35,543 bases of DNA from UBA11164 sp002420085 (GCA_031976395.1 DALYLJ010000011.1:1-35543), one strand, 5' to 3'. Numbered from the stretch's first letter, positions 8,250-17,528 are shown. Notes: a model not told the origin generated them from the letters alone. Made by a program: numbers and translations.

Positions 8250-8417
8250 ATGGAAACTCAAGTCGCAACTGATCTGTTGGGCTCGATGCAGATTCAGATC
8301 GAGAGCCACGGCCTCACCCAGACCGATCCGGCAATCGCCTGTGCGGTCGTGTGTTGCTGCGCGATCGCCACCATCTGTATCGGTGGCTGCCTGCTGGCGG
8401 TGGAAGAGGTGGCCTGA
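8250..8417 (+). CDS. putative Cys-rich RiPP precursor peptide
   Basis: This gene encodes a 55-residue peptide. The first 30 residues (METQVATDLLGSMQIQIESH, then GLTQTDPAIA) form a polar, leader-like half without cysteine. The last 25 are strongly hydrophobic and hold all six cysteines (31, 35, 36, 37, 43, 47) in ACAVVCCCAIATICIGGC, followed by LLAVEEVA. The leader/core split, the small size and its place 119 bases after a PoyD-type epimerase mark it as the likely substrate. I do not recognise the leader: it is not an obvious nitrile-hydratase-like or Nif11 leader, and it lacks a clear double-Gly export site before the core. The CIGGC glycines lie inside the core. The first ATG (8244) would add MN. 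A 17-bp hairpin begins ten bases after the stop. A membrane-peptide or small bacteriocin role is possible but unproven. Confidence 0.8.
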   Translation: METQVATDLLGSMQIQIESHGLTQTDPAIACAVVCCCAIATICIGGCLLAVEEVA

Positions 8418-8426
8418 GCCACGGTG

Positions 8427-8464
8427 ATGACGACACCGGCGGCAACTGCCGTCGGTGTCGTTAT
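8427..8464 (+). terminator. strong intercistronic hairpin after the precursor gene
   Basis: A 17-bp stem with two G-T wobbles (arms 8427-8443 and 8448-8464) closes on the tetraloop AACT, ten bases after the precursor stop. There is no T-tract, so it is more likely a partial terminator or an RNA 3'-end stabiliser. Either would raise the precursor transcript above the downstream genes. Confidence 0.65.
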
Positions 8465-8554
8465 GCCCGACCCAGGACACCCTGGCGGAACCGACCGCCA
8501 GAACGCCATACACCCCTGCTTTCTGCCGTTCGCAATCTGCCGAGGCCAACACGG

Positions 8555-9343
8555 ATGAACACCATCGACATCGCGTTCGAGCGCGGACCCTCGCCGTTCC
8601 TGCGCTTCCTGGATTCCCTGCTCACCTGGAAGAAGGTGGCACTGGTGCTGTTGCTCAGCGCAGCGGCCGTTTCGATCATGCAGATCGTGATCGTCTCCAA
8701 CACCGACATCGAGGGCTATCTGCGCACCAAGGCCACCGAAGCCGCCTTGACCGAGGAGGCGGTCGAACAGCTCGTTGCCAAGCAACTGGAGCAGGTCCGC
8801 TATGCCCCCTTCATGTCGCTGCTGGTCTGGCCGGTGCTGCTTTCGCTCGGAGCCGCCGTGTTCGTCGGCGTACTGGTTCTGCTCGATCGTCGTGCGCGAA
8901 CGCAGCCCTGGGCGGCCTGGCAGGCGTTCGCAGTCGCCATCGGCCTGGCCTATTTCAGCTATGCCAGTCTGGCCAGTCTGTACACCCTTGCGACCGGCAG
9001 CATCAGCCCGCCGTTCGGGCTCGATTCGCTGTACGGGAACGACTCGGCGGCCGTGCGTGCGATGTTGCAGACCTTCGATCTGGCCAATCTGACACTGGCC
9101 GTTCTGGCGGCCATCCTGGTTCCTCGCAGCCTCGGCATCGGGCGCCGCACGACCTTGATCGCGGTCCTGGCGGTGATCGTCGGATACACCGCCTTCAAGG
9201 GCGGCCTGGTGCTGATGACCGTGCCCAAGGAAAAGCCGGTCGTCTGTGAACTGTGTGAAGTCGCCAACAGCGATTTCCCGGCCGCCAGCAGCGCGACTCC
9301 GGCACCCGCGCCTGAGCCGACCGGCACCGATCAGCCAGACTGA
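8555..9343 (+). CDS. five-helix membrane protein with C-terminal CxxC
   Basis: This protein has 262 residues. Hydrophobic segments lie at about 27-48, 87-110, 122-147, 178-195 and 199-221. A roughly 35-residue acidic/amphipathic loop (IEGYLRTKATEAALTEEAVE) separates helices 1 and 2. The tail carries CELC (Cys231, Cys234) and then a Pro/Ala-rich end. The five-helix layout is reminiscent of YIP1-family proteins such as the one at 15153-15863, but I see no diagnostic motif, so the family is a weak inference. The ATG at 8555 has GAGG nine bases upstream; longer readings are Arg-rich and overlap the hairpin after the precursor gene. As third gene of the RiPP operon, it could be an immunity protein, an export helper or a thiol-handling partner for the cysteine-rich peptide. 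Confidence 0.8.
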   Translation: MNTIDIAFERGPSPFLRFLDSLLTWKKVALVLLLSAAAVSIMQIVIVSNTDIEGYLRTKATEAALTEEAVEQLVAKQLEQVRYAPFMSLLVWPVLLSLGAAVFVGVLVLLDRRARTQPWAAWQAFAVAIGLAYFSYASLASLYTLATGSISPPFGLDSLYGNDSAAVRAMLQTFDLANLTLAVLAAILVPRSLGIGRRTTLIAVLAVIVGYTAFKGGLVLMTVPKEKPVVCELCEVANSDFPAASSATPAPAPEPTGTDQPD

Positions 9344-9363
9344 GCATGCGGCATTGATCCCGA

Positions 9364-9401
9364 CCCGACCGCTGTCTGGGCCAATGGTCCCTGCGGTCGG
9401 G
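9364..9401 (+). promoter_or_regulatory. intercistronic hairpin
   Basis: CCCGACCGC (9364-9372) pairs perfectly with GCGGTCGGG (9393-9401). The inner GGGCC/GGTCC arms can extend the stem. It lies in the 146-base gap before the permease gene and has no T-run after it. Processing or partial termination is possible. Confidence 0.45.
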
Positions 9402-9489
9402 CGATCACCCTCACCCCCGTTTCGATGGTTGCGCGGCCTGTCCGACGACATCACCCCAGCGGCGCGGGTAAGCGCCCGGAGTACCTGCA

Positions 9490-10644
9490 ATGACCGCGTC
9501 CACGCGCAAATGGCCAAGCCTCGGCGAACTGGCCGTCAAGACCCTGATGCCATTGCTGCTGACGCCCGTGATGCTGGTCATGGTGCCGATGCTGCTGCTC
9601 GGCCAGTCATCGACATCCGGCCCCTATGTGATCGGCCTGTGTCCGATCACGGTAGCGATGCCGGACACCTCTCGGATCGAGAATTTCGATCTGAAGGTCA
9701 TCGTCGGCACCTGTGCCGACGAGGCCGAGGCACTGCGCAAGAATGAGCGGCACGCGCTGATCCGGGCCGGCAGCGAAGATGGCCAGACCGCAGCCAAGGT
9801 GTTGTTCAAGGCGTCACGCAGTGCGGGTCGCGAATCGCTGCCCGCCGCGCGCCGGGTGGCAATGGCCCTGACCGAGGACGACACGCCCAGTGCCAGTTGG
9901 CCCGAGGCGGTCGCGGTCGATGGTGAACTGGAACTGGCGGTCGGCATGCTGGTGATCGTGCTGCCGGCGCTGCTGCTGCAATGGATCGTCGGCGGTGTCG
10001 CACCGCATCTGTTGCAGGCGGTCAGCCAGACCCCGGCCTCCCGCGCCGATCGCCTGCATCTGCATCGCTCGGCCCTGCTGCTCGCGGCGGTCAGTTCGAT
10101 CGGCTATCTGGTCGGGCTGTCGATCGCGACCGCAATCGGCAACTACATCAATGGCGGTACCTTGCAGGTGATCAAGGAACTCGACGCCACCGTCAGCCCA
10201 TCGCCGGCCTTGATCTCGAACGTCGAGATCAGCGCGGCATTCATGGCGATGGCGGCCTCGTTCGTGGTGTTCATCACTCCGGCCATGGTCTGGCTGGCGA
10301 CCACCTGCCGCAGCCGAGTCGCGTTCTCGGCGCTGCTGCAAGTGCTCGGCCTGTCGCTGATCATCGGGGTGATGGTGTTCGGCTATGCGATTTCGGTACG
10401 ACCGGTGCCCTACGCCGAACTGATTCCGCTGATCTCCTCGACCAGCGCCCTCAACGACCTGGTCCGCGACCAGTTCGTCTGGCCGTCGCTGTTGACCACC
10501 CTGGTGGTCAATGCCGCATTCGGGGCGTTGTTCCTGTTCCTGTCGCTGAAGGCAGGGCTTGGCGCCCATGCACCGGCCAGCCCGGCTCCGGCCGGCGCCA
10601 CGCCAATCGCGACAGCGGCCGGCAGCCCCGAGTCGGAACCGTGA
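9490..10644 (+). CDS. ABC-2/NatB-like permease (orphan)
   Basis: This 384-residue membrane protein has one helix near residues 18-38, then a roughly 110-residue extracytoplasmic domain. About five helices follow at 149-170, 195-220, 247-270, 279-302 and 332-354, ending in an Ala/Pro-rich tail. Such a domain between helices 1 and 2, with a stretch like YVIGLCPITVAMPD, plus the late motif PYAELIPLISSTSALNDL, matches the architecture of ABC-2 permeases of the NatB/sodium-exporter type. No ATPase gene is adjacent; the nearest one (13229-13945) belongs to a MacAB-like operon on the other strand. GGAG lies eight bases before the ATG at 9490. Its stop overlaps the GTG of the next gene by four bases. 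Its likely role is export of, or immunity to, the peptide product. Confidence 0.75.
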   Translation: MTASTRKWPSLGELAVKTLMPLLLTPVMLVMVPMLLLGQSSTSGPYVIGLCPITVAMPDTSRIENFDLKVIVGTCADEAEALRKNERHALIRAGSEDGQTAAKVLFKASRSAGRESLPAARRVAMALTEDDTPSASWPEAVAVDGELELAVGMLVIVLPALLLQWIVGGVAPHLLQAVSQTPASRADRLHLHRSALLLAAVSSIGYLVGLSIATAIGNYINGGTLQVIKELDATVSPSPALISNVEISAAFMAMAASFVVFITPAMVWLATTCRSRVAFSALLQVLGLSLIIGVMVFGYAISVRPVPYAELIPLISSTSALNDLVRDQFVWPSLLTTLVVNAAFGALFLFLSLKAGLGAHAPASPAPAGATPIATAAGSPESEP

Positions 10645-11969
10645 GTCGCGAGGACAGCCTCGACACCCTCGGACGCACGGTCGATTACGCACTCGATGTC
10701 GCCCGAGCGGCCGGCGCCGACAAGGCGGCGGTCGCAGTTTCCCGAACCCTGACCCGGCGCGTGCAGGTATATCAGCGCGACATCGAGTCGATCCGCGAAA
10801 CCACGCGCTCGGTGCTGGTGATCAGCGCGCTCAAGGGCCAGCGGCACGGCCGGACGATGGTCGCCTCCCTGCGCGAACCGGATATCCGCGCCGGCGTCGA
10901 ACGCGCCTGTGCGATCGCCGCGTTCGCCGACCCCGATCCGTGGATCGATCTGCCGGACCCGGACAGCCATCCGGTCGATTTTCCCGATCTCGGCATCTGG
11001 CAGCCGGAGCCGCGATCGATCGAGGCATTATCGGAGCATCTGCTGGCAGCCGCTGATCGCGGGCTCGATGCGGCCGATGCCGGCGCACAGCTCAGTCGGT
11101 TCGGGATCGAGTCGTCGGCCGCGCAATCGGTGCTCGGCACCTCGCGCGGGTTTCGCGGCCGCGAGCGGGCAGCGATCCACACGGCGTTCACCGAATGGTT
11201 GGAACGATCGGAGAGCGGTGCGCAGAAATTCTTCGATAGCTGGTCGTTTCGACCACCGATCGCGAGCACATCACTGGATGCCCTGCTTGCCCACTGCCGA
11301 TCGCGCGCCCGCTCCCTGCTCGGTGCGCGGCCGATTGCGACGGCACGCTGTCGCGTGCTGTTTTCCGATGCGGCAGCCAGCTTTCTGTTCCACGCGGTGA
11401 TCAATGCCTTGATGGGCTCGCTGCACGTCCATCGCCGATCGTTTCTCAGCGGCTGCCTCGATCTGCCGATCCTGCCGGAGGGCATCAATGTGGTCGATGA
11501 GGCCCGGCTGCCGGGTGGGCTGGCTTCCTCGAACTTCGACAACGAGGGGGTGGCCACCGGCCGCACGGTGCTCTTCCGCGATGGCCGCCTGGCATCACTG
11601 CTGCTCGCCAGCCAATCGGCGCGCCGCCTGGGCCTGCGCTCGACCGGCCACGCTTCCGGGGTCTACAACGTGCTGTTGGGCGGCGATCACTCAGAAACCG
11701 AGCAGTGCCAGGCACTCGACACCGGTCTGTACGTGCTGCGGCTGCATGGCGGCCTGCCCGACCCGACCCGGCCCGAATTCTCGCTCGGCGCCTCGGGCTA
11801 CTGGGTCGAGAACGGCCGGATCCGCCACCCGGTCGATGGCATCACCGTGGCCGGAAACCTGCGGCAACTGCTCGCTTCGATGTCGGTGCTGGGCCAGCAT
11901 TCGCCGTATCGACCCAAGGTCTCGATCGGCGCCATGCTGGTTCCGGAGTTGATGGTCGCCGGCACCTGA
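10641..11969 (+). CDS. pmbA: TldE/PmbA-family protein (TldD/TldE protease partner)
   Basis: This 442-residue homologue of E. coli TldE (PmbA, 450 aa) matches over its whole length. Conserved blocks include GADKAAVAVS near the start, FPDLGIW, SSNFDNEGVATGR, SARRLGLRSTGHASG, the SLGASGYWVENGRI segment and a C-terminal VSIGAMLVPELMVAG. In E. coli, TldD carries the metal site and TldE is the non-catalytic partner. Together they degrade unfolded peptides and remove the leader of microcin B17. Translation starts at GTG 10641, overlapping the permease stop (GTGA), so the two are coupled. No tldD lies in the window. Its place at the end of the epimerase/precursor operon suggests leader removal, although it could simply be the genome's only, housekeeping, pmbA. 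Confidence 0.9.
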   Translation: MSREDSLDTLGRTVDYALDVARAAGADKAAVAVSRTLTRRVQVYQRDIESIRETTRSVLVISALKGQRHGRTMVASLREPDIRAGVERACAIAAFADPDPWIDLPDPDSHPVDFPDLGIWQPEPRSIEALSEHLLAAADRGLDAADAGAQLSRFGIESSAAQSVLGTSRGFRGRERAAIHTAFTEWLERSESGAQKFFDSWSFRPPIASTSLDALLAHCRSRARSLLGARPIATARCRVLFSDAAASFLFHAVINALMGSLHVHRRSFLSGCLDLPILPEGINVVDEARLPGGLASSNFDNEGVATGRTVLFRDGRLASLLLASQSARRLGLRSTGHASGVYNVLLGGDHSETEQCQALDTGLYVLRLHGGLPDPTRPEFSLGASGYWVENGRIRHPVDGITVAGNLRQLLASMSVLGQHSPYRPKVSIGAMLVPELMVAGT

Positions 11970-11999
11970 ACCCGAGACCAGGCCAGTTCGGACAGCCGA

Positions 12000-13228
<1,229 letters not shown>

Positions 13229-13232
<4 letters not shown>

Positions 13233-13945
13233 GGGGCTCGCTCCGTCGGTCGGTCGGAAGCGATCCGGCCGTCGGCGAGCCGCACCACGCGCAGGCAGCG
13301 CTCGGCGATCTCCGGCTCGTGGGTGACGATGATGATGGTCTGGCCGTCGTCATGCAGACGATCGAACAAGGCCATGATCTCGACGGTGGTGGCGGAATCG
13401 AGATTGCCGGTCGGCTCATCGGCCAGCAGGATCGATGGTCGGCCGACCAGGGCACGGGCGATCGCCACACGCTGGCGCTGGCCGCCGGAAAGCTGATTCG
13501 GCAAATGCATCATGCGCTCGGCGAGACCCACCCTGGACAGTGCCTCGCTGGCCAGGCGACGACGCTCGACCAGGCCGATCCGGCGGTAGACCAATGGCTG
13601 CATGACGTTGGCCAGGGCGGTCGATCGGCTCAGCAGGTTGAAGCTCTGGAAGATGAAGCCGATGTCGCGATTGCGCGCGCGTGCCAGATCGTCCTCGGCC
13701 ATCCCGGCCACGGCACGGCCATTGAGTCGGTACTCGCCGGCACTCGGGCGGTCGAGGCAGCCGAGAATGTTCATCAGCGTCGATTTTCCCGAACCCGAGG
13801 CGCCGACGATCGCCACGTACTCGTTGCGTGCGATCTCCAGATCGACGCCATCGAGGGCGCGAACAGTCTGTTCACCCATCCGATAGTGGCGAGCGATGCC
13901 GGACAGACGGATGACCGGCTCACGGGCGGCCGTCCCGGTATCCAA
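13229..13945 (-). CDS. MacB/LolD-type ABC ATPase
   Basis: This 238-residue ATP-binding subunit has Walker A GASGSGKS (about residues 50-57), the signature LSGGQRQRVAIARAL, Walker B ILLADEPTGNLD and the switch histidine in THEPEIAERC. The length and the QRQRVAIARAL form fit the MacB/LolD/FtsE class. The only sensible start is a TTG (13943-13945) directly after the adaptor stop codon (TGA-TTG), with GAGG about eight bases upstream. Translation is therefore probably coupled to the adaptor gene. Together with the neighbouring adaptor and permease it forms a tripartite export pump. Confidence 0.94.
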
Positions 13946-15151
13946 TCAGGAACCTCGGGCTGGCAGTTTCGAGTCGGAGGCGGTGAGCGGTGCCGCCTTG
14001 ACGGCATCGCCGACCCGCAGGCTGCGCAGGGCGCGGATCGGTCCGACCACCACCGTCTCGTGCTCGGTGAGCCCCTCCAGAATCTCGATGTGGCTGTCCG
14101 ACGCCAGACCGACCCGAACCGGTCGCTTCTCTGCCTTGCCATCGTTGGCAACGAACACATAGGGCTGCTCGGTCTGAGCCACCACGTCCTCATCGTACAG
14201 AACGGCCTGCACCGGCACCGCCAGGGCATCCTCGCTGCTCTGGGTGTATATCTCCGCACGGCAACTCATGCCTGGACGGACGCGGGTGAGGTCGGGGTCG
14301 GTCAGCCGCAGCTTGACCTCGAAACTGAGATTCTGCTGTCCTTCGGCGCGGGTCGCCGATGTCGCGATCGACTCGACCACAGCGGACAGGGCATGATCGG
14401 GGAAGGCCGCCGCGAACACCGCAGCCTCCTGACCGACCGCGACCTGGGCGATATCGGCCTCATCGACCCGCAGTTCGGTACGCACCGATGACACATCGGC
14501 CACCACCGCCAGGGTCGAGCCCGGGATATTGGTGGTGGCCGCGACCACCGACTCACCCGGCTTGACATCGAGTTGGATGATCACGCCATCGATCGGCGAT
14601 CGAATCTCGGTCTTCGCCAGCGTGTCCTCGGCCTGGGCCAGGCTGGCGCGGGCCTGAGCCAGACTTTCCTCGCGCGAGCGCAGGTCGATCCGACCGAGGT
14701 CCAGTTCGTTTTCCAGCGCCTCATGGGTATTGGCATCGACCAGTTCGCGCTGGAACAACTCGCGCGAACGCTCGAACCGCCGCTCCAGGTTGTCCAGCAT
14801 CAGGCGCTGACGGGCGATGGCGATCTCCTGAAGCCTGACGTTGGCGCGCTGCTGTTCGACCAACGTCCGGAACTGCTCCGGGTCGAGCGTCAGTATCCGA
14901 TCGCCGGCCCGAACCGTATCGCCCTCGGCGACCGCGACCGAGACCACCCGACCGATCACCTCAGCGCGAAGCTGGACCTGCTCGCGATACGCCAGTTGTC
15001 CGGATGCCAGCACCGAACTGCTGACCCGGAAGCGGGTCGCCTCGGCCAGTTCGACCTCCTTGGCCGCTTCACCCCGACCGAGCCTGGCCAGCACAGGCAC
15101 CAACAGGACCGCCGCGACCAGCGCCGCCAACACCCATGCCCTGCGATCCAT
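13946..15151 (-). CDS. MacA/HlyD-like periplasmic adaptor
   Basis: This 401-residue membrane-fusion protein has an N-terminal signal anchor (residues 6-22, WVLAALVAAVLLVPVLA) and a lipoyl-like half near 60-95 (VSVAVAEGDTVRAGDRILTLDP). A long charged helical hairpin spans about 95-185. The second lipoyl half (IRSPIDGVIIQLDVKPGESV) and beta-barrel domains follow. It would sit in the periplasm and link the inner-membrane ABC permease to an outer-membrane TolC-type channel, which is not encoded in this window. Its gene begins one base after the YIP1-family stop and ends directly at the ATPase start, a tight operon. Confidence 0.92.
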   Translation of the reverse strand: MDRRAWVLAALVAAVLLVPVLARLGRGEAAKEVELAEATRFRVSSSVLASGQLAYREQVQLRAEVIGRVVSVAVAEGDTVRAGDRILTLDPEQFRTLVEQQRANVRLQEIAIARQRLMLDNLERRFERSRELFQRELVDANTHEALENELDLGRIDLRSREESLAQARASLAQAEDTLAKTEIRSPIDGVIIQLDVKPGESVVAATTNIPGSTLAVVADVSSVRTELRVDEADIAQVAVGQEAAVFAAAFPDHALSAVVESIATSATRAEGQQNLSFEVKLRLTDPDLTRVRPGMSCRAEIYTQSSEDALAVPVQAVLYDEDVVAQTEQPYVFVANDGKAEKRPVRVGLASDSHIEILEGLTEHETVVVGPIRALRSLRVGDAVKAAPLTASDSKLPARGS

Positions 15152-15152
15152 G

Positions 15153-15863
15153 TCAGGCGATGACCGCAGCCCAGCCGCCGAAGATCAACACCCAGGGCGC
15201 CGCCACGAAGACCAGCGATTTGCCCAGCGAGACCCCGGTCCAGCGCATGAAGCCGAGGGTCAGCAGACCGATCAACCACAGATTCAGCACGGTCAGGGCA
15301 TTGCCCCAGCCGTACCAGGCCGTCGCCGGTTCGGCATGGATGATCAGCGACTGGAGACTGAGCGGATTGAGGGCATCCTGCGGCAACTGATTGCTCTCGG
15401 CGGTGGCGATCACCAGGGCCGACGACAACGCCGAGAACAGGCCCGGCGGCAGGGCCGCCCACACCGAGAGCACGAACCATTGTCCGAAGCCACCGGCCGG
15501 GTCGCCGACCACCTTGTTGACCAGATGCAGGTAGACCGCCAGCAGCAGGTGGATCACCCCGGTTCCGAGCACCAACCCGACCAGGCCCGAGGCGATCATC
15601 ATGGTCGGATTCATGAACTTGCGCACCGATTCGGCGATCGCCGGATCACCGCCGGGCGGCACCGCCATGCGCACGGTCTGGTCGATCAGCCACTCGAAAT
15701 CGACCCACACCATGTAACCGGCGACGATCGCCGCCGACGCCAGCAACACGACCAGCAATGGCCACCAGAACCATGCCAGATGGCTACGGATGCCATCGAT
15801 GGCCTTGCCGGGCGCCGCGAACATGTCGATGAAGGCGCTCGCCACTGTGTAATTTCCGCTCAT
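15153..15863 (-). CDS. YIP1-family membrane protein
   Basis: This 236-residue protein has five predicted helices (about 30-52, 90-115, 130-155, 185-205, 213-235). It opens with YTVASAFIDMFAAPGKAIDGI, a form typical of bacterial YIP1-family proteins in which a short amphipathic start precedes the first helix. The ATG at 15863 follows a GGGGAG Shine-Dalgarno; a longer reading to 15920 has no such site. It is the first gene of the operon ahead of the MacA-like adaptor and presumably assists that exporter, but the role of bacterial YIP1 proteins is not well defined. Confidence 0.85.
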   Translation of the reverse strand: MSGNYTVASAFIDMFAAPGKAIDGIRSHLAWFWWPLLVVLLASAAIVAGYMVWVDFEWLIDQTVRMAVPPGGDPAIAESVRKFMNPTMMIASGLVGLVLGTGVIHLLLAVYLHLVNKVVGDPAGGFGQWFVLSVWAALPPGLFSALSSALVIATAESNQLPQDALNPLSLQSLIIHAEPATAWYGWGNALTVLNLWLIGLLTLGFMRWTGVSLGKSLVFVAAPWVLIFGGWAAVIA

Positions 15864-15916
15864 TCTCCCCTCCCCTGGTTGCGGTCGGTCCAGTATCCGT
15901 GCTGCCGAACAAGCAC

Positions 15917-15948
15917 GCAAGACACGCCCGGCCGATCATGGCCGTGTC
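15917..15948. repeat. stem-loop element copy B
   Basis: The same 14-base and 9-base blocks as at 6372-6401 recur here around a different spacer. GACACG pairs with CGTGTC. The element lies about 55 bases upstream of the YIP1/MacAB operon start and 60-95 bases after the metalloprotease stop, so it could act on either. Confidence 0.55.
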
Positions 15949-16010
15949 GCAGCCACCGGCAGTGGCCGCCCCTGGCCGGCACTCGGCATCGGCCGACCAC
16001 CTGCCACGGC

Positions 16011-17528
16011 TCAGCCGCAATTGGGGCGCGGAACGATCCGCTCGACCGACACCGTGAAGGCCGCGCCGAACTCGGGCAGGCTCGGAACCACCCGAAGTTG
16101 GGCGTGGTTGCAGTCGCTGGCATCCAGGGTCAACTCGACCCGTCCCCAGGTCCGTCGCACCACCCTGGCAGGATCGAAGCGAGCCCCGAAATCGGCGCCG
16201 TCGGTCTGCACCAGGTCGAACACCAGGGTACGCGACTCACCCTCGGGCGCGGGACGCGCGGCGCCGATCATCCAGACCTGGCGACCAGCAAGGTAGGTGT
16301 AATAACTGAGCACGAAGGTGCTGCCATCGCCCTCGACGCTGACCTGCACCCCTTCACCATCGCGTATCGGATTGAACCAGTTGCCGTTGAAATCCTCGGC
16401 CACGATCGCGGGTGCGGCAACCAGACAGAACGCCTGGGCAATCTGGCTCTGCATCTGGTCGATCGAGCACTGCGAGAAGCGATCGGTGCTACCCACGGTT
16501 GGCGCCATCAGGCCGGGCGCGGCAGCCTGGCAGGCACTGTCCGACGCGCCATCGTGCGGTGCGCCGAAGTTGTGCCCCAATTCGTGGGCGAACACCAGGG
16601 CGCTCACGGTCGGTGAGGACAGCAGGCGATTCACGCCCTGTCCGAACCGACGATTGCACAGGGCGCCGACCCAGGCGATGCCGGCACTCGTGAAACTGCG
16701 CCCGGTGAACAGGTGTACATTGCCGCTGACCGGGATGCCGGCTCCGACGCCCTCGACCATGAAGGTGCCGAAGCTGCGCAGCAGGTCGGACATATCGGCA
16801 TCGATCAGGTTGGCATCGTCGCTCAGCAACTCGATGTGCTGGAGTTGCAGGCCGATCCCGACCTGATTGTCGAAAATCCCGTCCACCACATTGAACATGT
16901 TCAGCAGGGCAGCCTGAGCATTGCCGCCCAGGGTGGTCTGGAACGCCCGATCGGCGACCAGGGTGATCGGCAGCCGGGCGCTGGCGGCAGCGATGGTCGC
17001 CGGCAGGTGATCGATCAGCGCCGAGCCGTCACGCTGCACCGCGCCGCTTGCCGGCACGGCCAATCCGCCATGGTCGATCAACAGGTCGGGCAGCAGCAGA
17101 TCCTCGACCCGATACAGATCGGTCGCGCCGGGCTTGGACCGGCTCGCAGCGCCGGCATCGACCGCCGCATCACGCGGGCTCGGCTCGACCAGCCACAACG
17201 TCGTGCCATCGAACAGCACGCCGTGCCAGCCGCCCGCGAAATGGCTCAGCCGCGCCCAGGTGCCCGGATCACGATCGGCACCGACCAGCACCCGGACGCC
17301 AGCCGGCACCCGACCGCGCAGATCCGGATGATCGTCCAACTCGAAGCGGAACGCGCGGCCGCCGACCGACAGCCGCAATTCGACCTCACCGGTACGGGCC
17401 GGGCTCGGCAGGGACAGCGACTCGCGCCGCAGCACCTGCACCGAGGGCGTCTGGGCGGTCGCCGGCAGCGACAGGCAGGCAGCGATCAGCGGCGCGCCAA
17501 GGATCAATCCGAACACGAAGGATTTCAT
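16011..17528 (-). CDS. secreted reprolysin-like metalloprotease
   Basis: This 505-residue exported zinc protease has a signal peptide (residues 1-26, ending ATAQ) and an N-terminal propeptide-like region. The metzincin core carries HELGHNFGAPHD with zinc ligands His315, His319 and His325 and catalytic Glu316. A downstream PGLMAPTV offers the Met-turn. The C-terminal 110 residues form a separate beta-rich module (GNWFNPIRDGEGVQV ... YYTYLAGRQVWMIGAA) of a type found on many secreted proteins of Xanthomonadales-like bacteria. Cysteine pairs suggest disulfides. It is expected in the periplasm or outside the cell, with substrates unknown. It has its own gap upstream (17529-17623), so it is probably a single transcription unit. 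Confidence 0.92.
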   Translation of the reverse strand: MKSFVFGLILGAPLIAACLSLPATAQTPSVQVLRRESLSLPSPARTGEVELRLSVGGRAFRFELDDHPDLRGRVPAGVRVLVGADRDPGTWARLSHFAGGWHGVLFDGTTLWLVEPSPRDAAVDAGAASRSKPGATDLYRVEDLLLPDLLIDHGGLAVPASGAVQRDGSALIDHLPATIAAASARLPITLVADRAFQTTLGGNAQAALLNMFNVVDGIFDNQVGIGLQLQHIELLSDDANLIDADMSDLLRSFGTFMVEGVGAGIPVSGNVHLFTGRSFTSAGIAWVGALCNRRFGQGVNRLLSSPTVSALVFAHELGHNFGAPHDGASDSACQAAAPGLMAPTVGSTDRFSQCSIDQMQSQIAQAFCLVAAPAIVAEDFNGNWFNPIRDGEGVQVSVEGDGSTFVLSYYTYLAGRQVWMIGAARPAPEGESRTLVFDLVQTDGADFGARFDPARVVRRTWGRVELTLDASDCNHAQLRVVPSLPEFGAAFTVSVERIVPRPNCG

